Of a stretch of 5,553 nt of DNA, positions 1 to 5,212 are shown piece by piece. Every line of letters begins with the position of its first letter. The first letter of the stretch is position 1. The stretch comes from Microbacteriaceae bacterium (lineage in GTDB: Bacteria > Actinomycetota > Actinomycetes > Actinomycetales > Microbacteriaceae). The translations under genes were made by a program, and so were the position numbers. Where the stretch lies: contig CANFKN010000094.1 of assembly GCA_947447385.1 (NCBI GenBank), positions 1 to 5,553 on the forward strand, read 5' to 3'. The notes under the pieces were generated by a model, which was not told the DNA's origin, did no database searches, and saw nothing but the letters and a program-made list of their open reading frames with translations.

Positions 1-36
1 CATTCTTCATAACGCTGTCTAAGTTAGCCTGTAAGT

Positions 37-48
37 GGTGATTTCACC
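37..48. repeat. Short inverted repeat upstream of tesB
   Basis: The sequence GGTGA-TT-TCACC is a perfect 5-bp inverted repeat with a 2-bp centre, 29 bp before the thioesterase start codon. A near-palindrome of this size in a short 5' region could be an operator. It is also short enough to arise by chance. A TANNNT-type -10 candidate (TAAGTT, 20-25) lies just upstream, but any -35 would fall off the window. The remainder of 1-77 shows no clear gene. Confidence 0.2.
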
Positions 49-65
49 TAAATGAACCAACCAAA

Positions 66-71
66 AGAGGA
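66..71 (+). promoter_or_regulatory. Ribosome binding site of tesB
   Basis: AGAGGA lies 6 nt before the ATG at 78. It is a clear purine-rich Shine-Dalgarno sequence. It supports the ATG at 78 over the internal in-frame Met21 as the start of the thioesterase. Confidence 0.75.
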
Positions 72-77
72 ACCTTC

Positions 78-995
78 ATGGCGCCGCGCATTCAACTCGA
101 CTTAGAACCTAGCATTCCAAGTGACCCATTAGCTGAGATGATCGCAACTCTCGACCTGACCGATGCTGGCGGCGCACGCACCCGCGAAGACATTTTCACC
201 GGCCCAAGTCAGTGGATGCCCCACGGGCGTGTTTTTGGCGGTCAAGTTTTGGCCCAAAGCCTCGTGGCCGCAACCCGCACCATTGACGGCGTTCGTAATG
301 TGCACTCTATGCACGGATACTTTCTGCGACCGGGTGACATTCGCCTGCCAATCACTTTTTCGGTTGACCGACTTCGCGATGGGCGTTCATTTAGCACCCG
401 CCGAGTTCAGGCCTACCAAAACGGTGACCCCATCTTTTCGATGATTGCTAGTTTTCAAGAGCCAGCCTTGGGCATCGACCATCAAGAGGCTTCTCCAACT
501 GATATTCCCGGCCCAGAATCTTTGCCCAGCGCAGCCGAGCTCATGGGCGCAAACCCTCACCCGGTTGCCCAGTTTTGGGCCAAAGCACGCCCATTCGACA
601 TTCGCCACATTCCGTCACCCATCTATTTCAACGTTGAGGGTGAACACATAGCGAAGCAGGCCGTTTGGATGAAAGCTTTGGGGCCGATGCCCGAAGACCC
701 GATTTTGCACCAAGCCGCACTGGCTTATGCCAGCGACTACTCGATTCTTGAACCAATCTTTCGCAGACACGGCATCTCGTGGGCACACCCGGGCTTGAGC
801 TCAGCCAGCCTTGACCACGCGATGTGGTTTCACCGCCCGGTCAGGGTCGACGATTGGCTCCTGTATGTTCAAGATTCGCCAAGCGCCAGTGGCAGTCGAG
901 GTCTGTCACTTGGCAAAATCTTCAGTCGTGACGGCATTTTGGTTGCAACCGTTGCCCAAGAGGGTATGGTGCGAGTGCCAGAACTGCGTGACTAA
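78..995 (+). CDS. tesB: Acyl-CoA thioesterase II (TesB family)
   Basis: This 305-residue cytosolic enzyme is predicted to hydrolyse acyl-CoA to free fatty acid and CoA. It has the two-hotdog layout of TesB. The N-terminal hotdog carries RVFGGQVLAQ (51-60) and HSMHGYFLRPGD (76-87). The C-terminal hotdog carries YASD (217-220), ASLDHAMWFHRP (243-254) and VAQEGMVR (292-299). By alignment from memory with E. coli TesB, the catalytic trio Asp204/Thr228/Gln278 maps to Asp220, Ser244 and Gln294. Ser for Thr is a conservative change that I recall as common in actinobacterial members. The protein is slightly longer than the E. coli enzyme, mostly through about 20 extra N-terminal residues. The start is fixed by AGAGGA 6 nt upstream. 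The gene converges on ettA with only 3 bp between stops. The physiological substrate cannot be read from the sequence. Confidence 0.93.
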   Translation: MAPRIQLDLEPSIPSDPLAEMIATLDLTDAGGARTREDIFTGPSQWMPHGRVFGGQVLAQSLVAATRTIDGVRNVHSMHGYFLRPGDIRLPITFSVDRLRDGRSFSTRRVQAYQNGDPIFSMIASFQEPALGIDHQEASPTDIPGPESLPSAAELMGANPHPVAQFWAKARPFDIRHIPSPIYFNVEGEHIAKQAVWMKALGPMPEDPILHQAALAYASDYSILEPIFRRHGISWAHPGLSSASLDHAMWFHRPVRVDDWLLYVQDSPSASGSRGLSLGKIFSRDGILVATVAQEGMVRVPELRD

Positions 996-1007
996 CTTTT
1001 AGTCGCG
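987..1007. other. Inverted repeat spanning the convergent stop codons of tesB and ettA
   Basis: GACTAA (990-995) and TTAGTC (999-1004) are perfect complements around a CTT centre. In the tesB transcript the stem can extend to 9 pairs (987-995 with 999-1007), including one G-U wobble. Both stop codons, TAA on each strand, sit inside the stem. Neither side has a T-run, so this is not a classical intrinsic terminator. A role as a compact 3'-end structure shared by both convergent transcripts is only an inference. Confidence 0.35.
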
Positions 1008-2681
1008 GGTTAGGCGGCGGTAAGTTGAGCGGTGAGGCTTGGCTGCTTCAGCACCGAGGCGCTGAATCTTGTTTTCTTCGTATCCCTGAAAGTTACCCTC
1101 AAACCAGTACCACTGGTCTGGGTTTTCGTCGGTGCCTTCGTAGGCCAGAATGTGTGACGCAACTCTGTCTAGGAACCAACGATCGTGGGTAATGACCACG
1201 GCGCAACCCGGAAACTCGAGCAGTGCGTTCTCTAGCGATGAGAGAGTTTCAACATCAAGGTCGTTGGTTGGTTCGTCAAGCAGCAACAGGTTTCCGCCCT
1301 GCTTTAGGGTTAGCGCTAGGTTCAGACGGTTGCGCTCACCACCAGAGAGAACGCCTGCTGGCTTTTGCTGGTCTGCGCCCTTGAAGCCAAAGGCCGCAAC
1401 ATAAGCGCGTGAAGGCACTTCTTGATTGCCAACCTGCATGTAATCAAGGCCGTCAGAGACAACCTCCCACAGAGTCTTGTTCGGGTCGATGCCCGCGCGC
1501 GACTGGTCAACATAGCTGATCTTGACTGTTTCACCGATCTTGAGTTCACCACCGTCGAGTTTCTCAAGACCAACAATGGTTTTGAACAGAGTTGACTTGC
1601 CAACGCCGTTTGGCCCGATTACGCCGACGATGCCATTTCGCGGCAAACTAAATGAAAGCCCGTTGACAAGTGATCGGCCGTCAAAACCCTTCTGAAGATC
1701 TTTTGCTTCAAGAACAATGCTGCCGAGGCGAGGGCCAGCAGGAATCTGAATCTCTTCGAAATCAAGCTTTCGGGTGCGGTCAGCATCAGCCGCCATTTGC
1801 TCATAGGCAGCCAAACGAGCTTTTGACTTGGTCTGGCGGGCTTTAGCGCTAGAGCGAACCCATTCGAGTTCTTCGCTCAAACGCTTGGCAAGCTTGGCGT
1901 CTTTCTTGCCTTGAACCTCTAGGCGCTCCTGCTTCTTTTCGAGGTAGGTCGAGTAGTTGCCTTCATATGGGTAGGCACGACCGCGGTCGAGCTCAAGAAT
2001 CCACTCGGCGACGTTGTCTAGAAAGTAACGGTCGTGAGTAACCGCTAGAACTGCGCCAGGATACTTGGCGAGGTGCTGCTCTAACCAAAGAACAGACTCG
2101 GCGTCGAGGTGGTTGGTAGGTTCGTCAAGCAGCAATAGGTCTGGCTTTTCAAGAAGGAGCTTGCAAAGAGCAACGCGTCGACGCTCACCACCCGACAGGT
2201 GCGTGACTGCAGTGTCACCTGGAGGGCAACGAAGTGCGTCCATGGCTTGGTCGAGCTGACTGTCGAGATCCCACGCGTCAAGGTGGTCGATCTCTTCTTG
2301 CAGCTGGCCCATCTCTTCTAGCAGGGAGTCAAAATCGGCGTCTGGGCTGGCCATCTCTTCAGAAATCTGGTTGAAGCGGTCAAGCTTTGCTTTGGTTTCG
2401 GCAACCGCCAATTGAACGTTGCCGAGAACGGTTAGTGTCTCATCAAGCGGTGGCTCCTGCATGAGCATGCCAACTGTGAATCCTGGGCTTAGGCGCGCCT
2501 CACCGTTGCTAGCTTTTTCAAGACCCGCCATGATCTTCAAAACGGTTGACTTGCCCGCGCCGTTAGGGCCGACAACACCGATTTTGGCGCCAGGAAAGAA
2601 CGCTAGTGTGACATCGTCAAGAATGACTTTGTCGCCGTGCGCCTTGCGCGCCTTGATCATTTGATAGATGAATTCAGCCAT
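999..2681 (-). CDS. ettA: Energy-dependent translational throttle protein EttA (ABC-F ATPase)
   Basis: This 560-residue soluble ABC-F protein is close to the 555 residues of E. coli EttA. That protein binds the ribosomal E site and gates the first elongation steps according to ADP/ATP. There are two nucleotide-binding domains and no membrane segments. Domain 1 has Walker A GPNGAGKST (38-46), signature LSGGE (162-166), Walker B LLLLDEP (182-188) and THD (215-217). Domain 2 has GPNGVGKST (356-364), LSGGE (445-449), LLLLDEP (465-471) and THD (498-500). Between them, about 240-310, is the charged Lys/Arg/Glu-rich P-site tRNA interaction linker. A short arm insert lies near 95-140. The C-terminal region GNFQGYEENKIQRLGAEAAKP matches EttA rather than resistance ABC-F proteins. 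I start at the ATG at 2681 because MAEFIY is the usual actinobacterial EttA N-terminus. An in-frame ATG at 2702 would add seven unfamiliar residues (MRKRCSS). Neither start has a good Shine-Dalgarno. Confidence 0.95.
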   Translation of the reverse strand: MAEFIYQMIKARKAHGDKVILDDVTLAFFPGAKIGVVGPNGAGKSTVLKIMAGLEKASNGEARLSPGFTVGMLMQEPPLDETLTVLGNVQLAVAETKAKLDRFNQISEEMASPDADFDSLLEEMGQLQEEIDHLDAWDLDSQLDQAMDALRCPPGDTAVTHLSGGERRRVALCKLLLEKPDLLLLDEPTNHLDAESVLWLEQHLAKYPGAVLAVTHDRYFLDNVAEWILELDRGRAYPYEGNYSTYLEKKQERLEVQGKKDAKLAKRLSEELEWVRSSAKARQTKSKARLAAYEQMAADADRTRKLDFEEIQIPAGPRLGSIVLEAKDLQKGFDGRSLVNGLSFSLPRNGIVGVIGPNGVGKSTLFKTIVGLEKLDGGELKIGETVKISYVDQSRAGIDPNKTLWEVVSDGLDYMQVGNQEVPSRAYVAAFGFKGADQQKPAGVLSGGERNRLNLALTLKQGGNLLLLDEPTNDLDVETLSSLENALLEFPGCAVVITHDRWFLDRVASHILAYEGTDENPDQWYWFEGNFQGYEENKIQRLGAEAAKPHRSTYRRLTRD

Positions 2682-2720
2682 AGAACTGCATCGCTTTCGC
2701 ATAGAGATTGGTCACAGCTT

Positions 2721-2739
2721 AAAAAGAGGCACCCCTCTT
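2721..2739 (-). terminator. Short terminator-like hairpin with T-run upstream of ettA
   Basis: Read on the minus strand, AAGAGG (2739-2734) and CCTCTT (2729-2724) form a 6-bp stem with a 4-nt loop. The stem runs into five T (2725-2721). It sits 39 bp before the ettA start and 197 bp after the ssb stop. The stem is short and the T-run is interrupted by AA, so it is a weak intrinsic terminator on its own. Its 5' arm is shared with the larger 13-bp stem, so the two structures cannot coexist. Confidence 0.4.
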
Positions 2740-2827
2740 GCTGTTTGCTTCTGAAAGTTTACCGCAGGAGCGTCGACGGGGGTTAGACGCTGCGCTGGTT
2801 ATCAGATGTGCGTTGCAAGAGGGGTGC
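2729..2827 (-). other. 13-bp perfect inverted repeat enclosing an inner hairpin
   Basis: GCACCCCTCTTGC at 2729-2741 is the exact reverse complement of GCAAGAGGGGTGC at 2815-2827. The spacer is 73 nt. Inside it, AGCGTC (2769-2774) and GACGCT (2786-2791) form a 6-bp hairpin that can be extended by CGC/GCG after a 3-nt bulge. On the minus-strand transcript the outer stem is followed by CTCTTTTT. It could therefore act directly as a terminator with a large folded loop, or as an antiterminator that sequesters the arm of the short hairpin. It resembles no riboswitch class that I recognise. Confidence 0.5.
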
Positions 2828-2830
2828 GTT

Positions 2831-2870
2831 TTTAGTGGAGGCACGGGGGGGGGGTAAGCGCTCCACTAAA
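2831..2870. repeat. 10-bp inverted repeat looping out a G10 tract
   Basis: TTTAGTGGAG (2831-2840) and CTCCACTAAA (2861-2870) are perfect complements separated by 20 bp. The loop contains ten consecutive G (2845-2854). There is a T-run before the stem on the plus strand but none after the stem in either direction, so this is not a standard intrinsic terminator. The right arm overlaps the first five bases of the tandem repeat array. Confidence 0.5.
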
Positions 2871-2932
2871 CCTGTTAGCTAAACCTGTTAGCTAAACCTG
2901 TTAGCTAAACCTGTTAGCTAAACCTGTTAGCT
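2866..2932. repeat. Tandem repeat, five perfect copies of a 13-bp unit
   Basis: The unit CTAAACCTGTTAG is repeated five times without a mismatch (2866-2878, 2879-2891, 2892-2904, 2905-2917, 2918-2930). Two bases of a sixth copy follow before the pattern breaks. The array ends 4 bp before the ssb stop codon. The four junctions each create the 8-bp palindrome TTAGCTAA, spaced exactly 13 bp apart. On the minus strand the unit contains TAA and TAG, so with a 13-nt period every frame closes. Identical copies suggest recent slippage expansion. No function can be assigned. Confidence 0.9.
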
Positions 2933-2936
2933 CAAA

Positions 2937-3425
2937 CTAAGCGACGGCCTTTTTGAGATTGAGCTTGATGTTTCCGTTGTCGTCGATGTCGTCGGCGGTG
3001 CCTGATTCTTGTTGCGAATCAAAGCTTGCAGCCGGTGCAGACTCGTCGGCTGGATCAGTCTCACGAACCAAGATTGTTCGAACGAAGGTGGCGGTGCCCC
3101 AGCTTAGGTCGTGACCGATTGCATCAGCATCGATTTCGACAGATGTGCCGCTTCTTTCGCCGTTGTCCCAGTCGCGCACGCGAAGTTTGCCGGTCACAAC
3201 AATGCGGTCGCCTTTGTTGACAGATTCTGATGCGTTAATCGCTAGCTGGCGAAATGACGTCACCGTGAACCAATTGGTTTCGCCGTCGATCCAGCGGTTT
3301 TGATTGCGGTCGAAACGTCGCTGGGCGGATGCTAGACGAAACGATGTGATTGGCAGGCCGTCTTGGGTAACCAAGTGGCGCGGCGTGGTGGCAACCAGGC
3401 CTGAGATTGTGATTAGTTCTGACAA
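2937..3425 (-). CDS. ssb: Single-stranded DNA-binding protein, SSBb-like paralogue
   Basis: This 162-residue protein has an N-terminal OB fold (about 1-110). Typical segments are GLPITSFRLASAQRRFD (23-39), NWFTVTSFRQLA (51-62) with the aromatic residues used for ssDNA stacking, and KGDRIVVTGKLRVRDW (71-86). The tail from about 121 is Asp/Glu/Ser/Ala-rich and looks disordered. It ends in a basic stretch, NIKLNLKKAVA, rather than the acidic DDDIPF-like tip through which major SSBs recruit repair and replication partners. This points to the second, SSBb-type paralogue of actinobacteria rather than the essential SSB encoded between the ribosomal genes rpsF and rpsR. The start is TTG at 3425, supported by GAAAGG 8 nt upstream and by the lack of any internal Met. 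The gene lies upstream of ettA on the same strand. From memory, the same pairing occurs in mycobacteria (Rv2478c-Rv2477c). Confidence 0.92.
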   Translation of the reverse strand: MSELITISGLVATTPRHLVTQDGLPITSFRLASAQRRFDRNQNRWIDGETNWFTVTSFRQLAINASESVNKGDRIVVTGKLRVRDWDNGERSGTSVEIDADAIGHDLSWGTATFVRTILVRETDPADESAPAASFDSQQESGTADDIDDNGNIKLNLKKAVA

Positions 3426-3433
3426 GAATCTAA

Positions 3434-3439
3434 CCTTTC
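3434..3439 (-). promoter_or_regulatory. Ribosome binding site fixing the TTG start of ssb
   Basis: On the minus strand GAAAGG sits 8 nt before TTG at 3425. This good spacing supports initiation at TTG. No ATG or GTG near this point gives the conserved N-terminus. Confidence 0.65.
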
Positions 3440-3449
3440 GGGGTATCGC

Positions 3450-3466
3450 TCAAACCCTTTGTTTGA
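3450..3466. other. Small hairpin in the ssb 5' region
   Basis: TCAAAC (3450-3455) and GTTTGA (3461-3466) form a 6-bp stem with a 5-nt loop, about 10 bp upstream of the ssb Shine-Dalgarno. It could be an operator or an mRNA structure. The rest of the 177-bp msrA-ssb gap (3426-3602) holds two other short inverted repeats (GGTTG-C-CAACC at 3480-3490; GTGCAA/TTGCAC at 3544-3549 and 3565-3570). It shows no clear promoter, terminator or gene. Confidence 0.25.
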
Positions 3467-3602
3467 ACTGTTACACCAAGGTTGCCAACCACGGCAGCCT
3501 GCCTAGCGATTGCAAATCAAAGCCGTTGACAAACCAGAAACCTGTGCAACTGTTAGCAAATGAATTGCACGGCTGAAATAAGCGCCTGAACCTCTAGCCA
3601 AA

Positions 3603-4148
3603 CTACTTGAGCAGGTGAGCGAACTTCTGACGCACCTTGGCGACCTTAGGCCCGACCACAGCCACACAATAGCCCTGATTCGGGTTCTTATTCCAAAAGT
3701 CTTGGTGGTAGGTCTCAGCAACGAAGAACCTGCCCTGCTCTACCGACTCATCTGCCGGTTCTAAAGTGGTCACGACGCCCTCACCCCAAACCTCAGACGC
3801 GCGATCGAGGGCTGAAGAGAACAAGAGGCGTTCATCCTCGTTTCTAAAAAACATCGCAGAACGATACTGAGTGCCAACATCGGCTCCCTGTCGATTCAAC
3901 TGCCTTGGGTCATGCATGGTGAAAAACGCGTCTAGCACGAGCTCAGCTGAAATCACCGAAGGGTCGAAGAAAACCCGGGCAGCCTCAGCATGCCCGGTTC
4001 TTCCCGAGCAAACAGACTCATAATCTGCGGTGGCAGCCGAACCGCCAATGTAGCCCACCTCAACGTCACTGATGCCTTGAAGCTGCATAAATGCGCTATC
4101 GAGACACCAAAAACAGCCACCAGCCAAAATCAACGAAGTTTCACTCAT
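3603..4148 (-). CDS. msrA: Peptide-methionine (S)-S-oxide reductase MsrA
   Basis: This 181-residue cytosolic repair enzyme reduces the S-epimer of methionine sulfoxide in oxidised proteins and free methionine. The hallmark GCFWC is at 11-15, with Cys12 as the catalytic nucleophile. YESVCSGRTGHAEA (43-56), GTQYRS (92-97) and YHQDF (147-151) are the other conserved blocks. A C-terminal Cys161 in NPNQGYC is the expected resolving cysteine, giving a disulfide that thioredoxin reduces. The length is that of a minimal stand-alone MsrA. There is no fused MsrB domain and no signal peptide. The ATG at 4148 lacks a Shine-Dalgarno and sits 6 nt after a -10-like element, consistent with a leaderless message. 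The gene is divergent from an aldo-keto reductase gene and a downstream thioredoxin gene. That thioredoxin could be its electron donor. Confidence 0.95.
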   Translation of the reverse strand: MSETSLILAGGCFWCLDSAFMQLQGISDVEVGYIGGSAATADYESVCSGRTGHAEAARVFFDPSVISAELVLDAFFTMHDPRQLNRQGADVGTQYRSAMFFRNEDERLLFSSALDRASEVWGEGVVTTLEPADESVEQGRFFVAETYHQDFWNKNPNQGYCVAVVGPKVAKVRQKFAHLLK

Positions 4149-4154
4149 GTTTCT

Positions 4155-4182
4155 AATTTAGGCTTGAACCATGACTTATCAA
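4155..4182 (-). promoter_or_regulatory. Candidate leaderless promoter of msrA
   Basis: Read on the minus strand, TTGATA (4182-4177) and TAAATT (4160-4155) are separated by 16 nt. They match the primary sigma -35 and -10 consensus at 5/6 and 4/6 positions. The first base of the msrA ATG lies 7 nt downstream of the -10, where transcription would begin, so the mRNA would be leaderless. The -35 lies inside codons 3-4 of the divergent reductase gene. The same AT-rich core gives TAATTT (4154-4159) on the plus strand, a possible -10 for the reductase, though no matching -35 is visible there. Confidence 0.5.
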
Positions 4183-5175
4183 GCAGCCAGCAATCGATAT
4201 GACAACATCAAGTTTCGCCGAGTGGGCAAAAGCGGCCTACAACTGCCAGAAGTTTCACTTGGCTTGTGGCACAACTTCGGCGACCAAAGCAAAAACTTCG
4301 ACACGCAGCGTGACATTCTGTGTCGCGCGTTCGATCTGGGCATCACACACTTTGACCTCGCAAACAACTATGGCCCGCGACCAGGTAGCGCCGAATCAAA
4401 CTTCGGCATGCACCTGCAACGCGACTTCAGAAGCTATCGCGACGAAATGATTATCTCAACAAAGGCTGGCTATGACATGTGGCCCGGCCCCTATGGCGAA
4501 TGGGGTAGCCGCAAATATTTGACCGCCTCGCTAGACCAGAGTCTGTCACGCATGGGTTTGAACTATGTGGACATCTTCTATTCACACCGATTTGACCCAA
4601 ACACTCCCCTAGAAGAAACCATGGGTGCGCTAGCGAGTGCCGTGCACCAGGGCAAGGCGCTTTACGTTGGCATCTCGAGCTACAACTCTGAGCAAACTCG
4701 CGAAGCAAAGCGAATCTTGTCTGACATGGGCGTGCCTCTGTTGATTCACCAACCACGCTATTCAATGTTCGACCGCACCATTGAAAGTGACCTACTTGAC
4801 ACACTGGCAGTTGAAGGGCTCGGATGCATCGTCTTTTCGCCGCTGGCTCAGGGAATGCTAACCGATCGCTACCTGACTGGTTCTGCACCAAAAGGTTCGC
4901 GAGCAACTAGAGATAAGCGTCTAGAAAGCGCCATTGACTCAACTTATCTATCTCGCGTTCGTGGCCTCACTGAAATTGCCGAAAGCCGTGGCCAGTCGTT
5001 GGCTCAACTAGCTATCACTTGGGTGCTAAGACACCCACAAATGACCTCTGCTTTGATTGGCGCAAGCTCGGTCGCGCAGTTGGAACAAAACTTTGCTGCC
5101 ATCGGTTCTAAACCACTAACTGCCGATGAGCTTGTTGCAATCAACAAATTTGCTGTTCACGGCACAACCATTTAG
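4171..5175 (+). CDS. mgrA: Aldo-keto reductase, L-glyceraldehyde 3-phosphate reductase type
   Basis: This 334-residue NADPH-dependent cytosolic (beta/alpha)8 barrel closely resembles E. coli YghZ (also called Gpr; about 346 residues), an AKR14 enzyme. That enzyme reduces L-glyceraldehyde 3-phosphate and also methylglyoxal. The AKR catalytic tetrad is intact: Asp62 and Tyr67 in FDLANNYGP, Lys98 in STKAGYDMWPGPYG, and His139 in YSHRFD. Cofactor-site segments are SPLAQG (223-228) and GASSVAQLEQN (297-307). Family-specific stretches LSLGLWHNFG-like (29-37) and KYLTASLDQSL (115-125) favour YghZ over the related potassium-channel beta and YhdN groups. The ATG at 4171 is 22 bp from the divergent msrA start and has only a weak TAGG upstream. 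Thioredoxin follows after 37 bp on the same strand, probably in one transcript. The substrate is inferred from the family. Confidence 0.9.
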   Translation: MTYQAASNRYDNIKFRRVGKSGLQLPEVSLGLWHNFGDQSKNFDTQRDILCRAFDLGITHFDLANNYGPRPGSAESNFGMHLQRDFRSYRDEMIISTKAGYDMWPGPYGEWGSRKYLTASLDQSLSRMGLNYVDIFYSHRFDPNTPLEETMGALASAVHQGKALYVGISSYNSEQTREAKRILSDMGVPLLIHQPRYSMFDRTIESDLLDTLAVEGLGCIVFSPLAQGMLTDRYLTGSAPKGSRATRDKRLESAIDSTYLSRVRGLTEIAESRGQSLAQLAITWVLRHPQMTSALIGASSVAQLEQNFAAIGSKPLTADELVAINKFAVHGTTI

Positions 5176-5196
5176 TGCGCTAGAGCACCGAACCAC

Positions 5197-5202
5197 GAAG
5201 GG
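5197..5202 (+). promoter_or_regulatory. Ribosome binding site of the thioredoxin gene
   Basis: GAAGGG lies 10 nt before the ATG at 5213, and a second purine run, AAGAGA, is closer. This supports 5213 as the start. No terminator with a T-run separates this gene from the reductase upstream; the only pairing in the gap is a 4-bp GTGC/GCAC. Confidence 0.5.
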
Positions 5203-5212
5203 TAAGAGAACC

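Larger units (their letters stand above)
2682..2936 (-). promoter_or_regulatory. Structured non-coding leader between ssb and ettA
   Basis: These 255 bp separate the ssb stop from the ettA start, both genes being on the minus strand. In transcription order the stretch holds five copies of a 13-bp tandem repeat, a 10-bp inverted repeat that loops out ten consecutive cytosines (guanines on the plus strand), a 13-bp inverted repeat enclosing a smaller hairpin, and a short hairpin with a T-run. About 40 bp then remain before the ATG. I found no convincing promoter and no convincing coding frame. A weak -10 candidate, TAAGCT at 2716-2721, has no matching -35. The region probably terminates or attenuates ssb readthrough and may control ettA, but this is inferred from base pairing alone. 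Confidence 0.5.

Noticed and set aside
1..31. Possible divergent minus-strand gene starting at ATG (10) or (3), with a TAACTT element upstream on that strand
   Set aside because: Only three codons or fewer are in the window, so neither a gene nor its frame can be supported.
1150..2664. Several open frames of 60-93 codons on both strands inside ettA, and similar ones inside tesB, msrA and the reductase
   Set aside because: They lie wholly inside strongly conserved genes, have no family resemblance, and look like shadow frames.
2681..2702. Upstream in-frame ATG at 2702 as the ettA start
   Set aside because: It adds MRKRCSS, which is not part of the EttA N-terminus, and has no better ribosome binding site.
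2719..2844. A minus-strand 41-codon frame from GTG at 2844 to TAA at 2719, covering both arms of the 13-bp inverted repeat, which could be a leader peptide
   Set aside because: The GTG is preceded by a run of ten C with no Shine-Dalgarno. The composition is unremarkable and the peptide shows no repeated regulatory codons. It remains possible only if conserved in relatives.
3526..3556. Perfect TTGACA at 3526-3531 on the plus strand, resembling a -35 box
   Set aside because: No good -10 at 16-18 bp spacing, and the plus strand downstream has no gene, only the antisense of msrA.
3549..3560. ACTGTTAGCAAA upstream of ssb, similar to the 13-bp repeat unit downstream of ssb
   Set aside because: A single imperfect match of about 11 bases is weak evidence for a related element flanking ssb.
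5175..5188. GTGC/GCAC pairing between the reductase and thioredoxin genes as a terminator
   Set aside because: The stem is 4 bp with no T-run; co-transcription is more likely.
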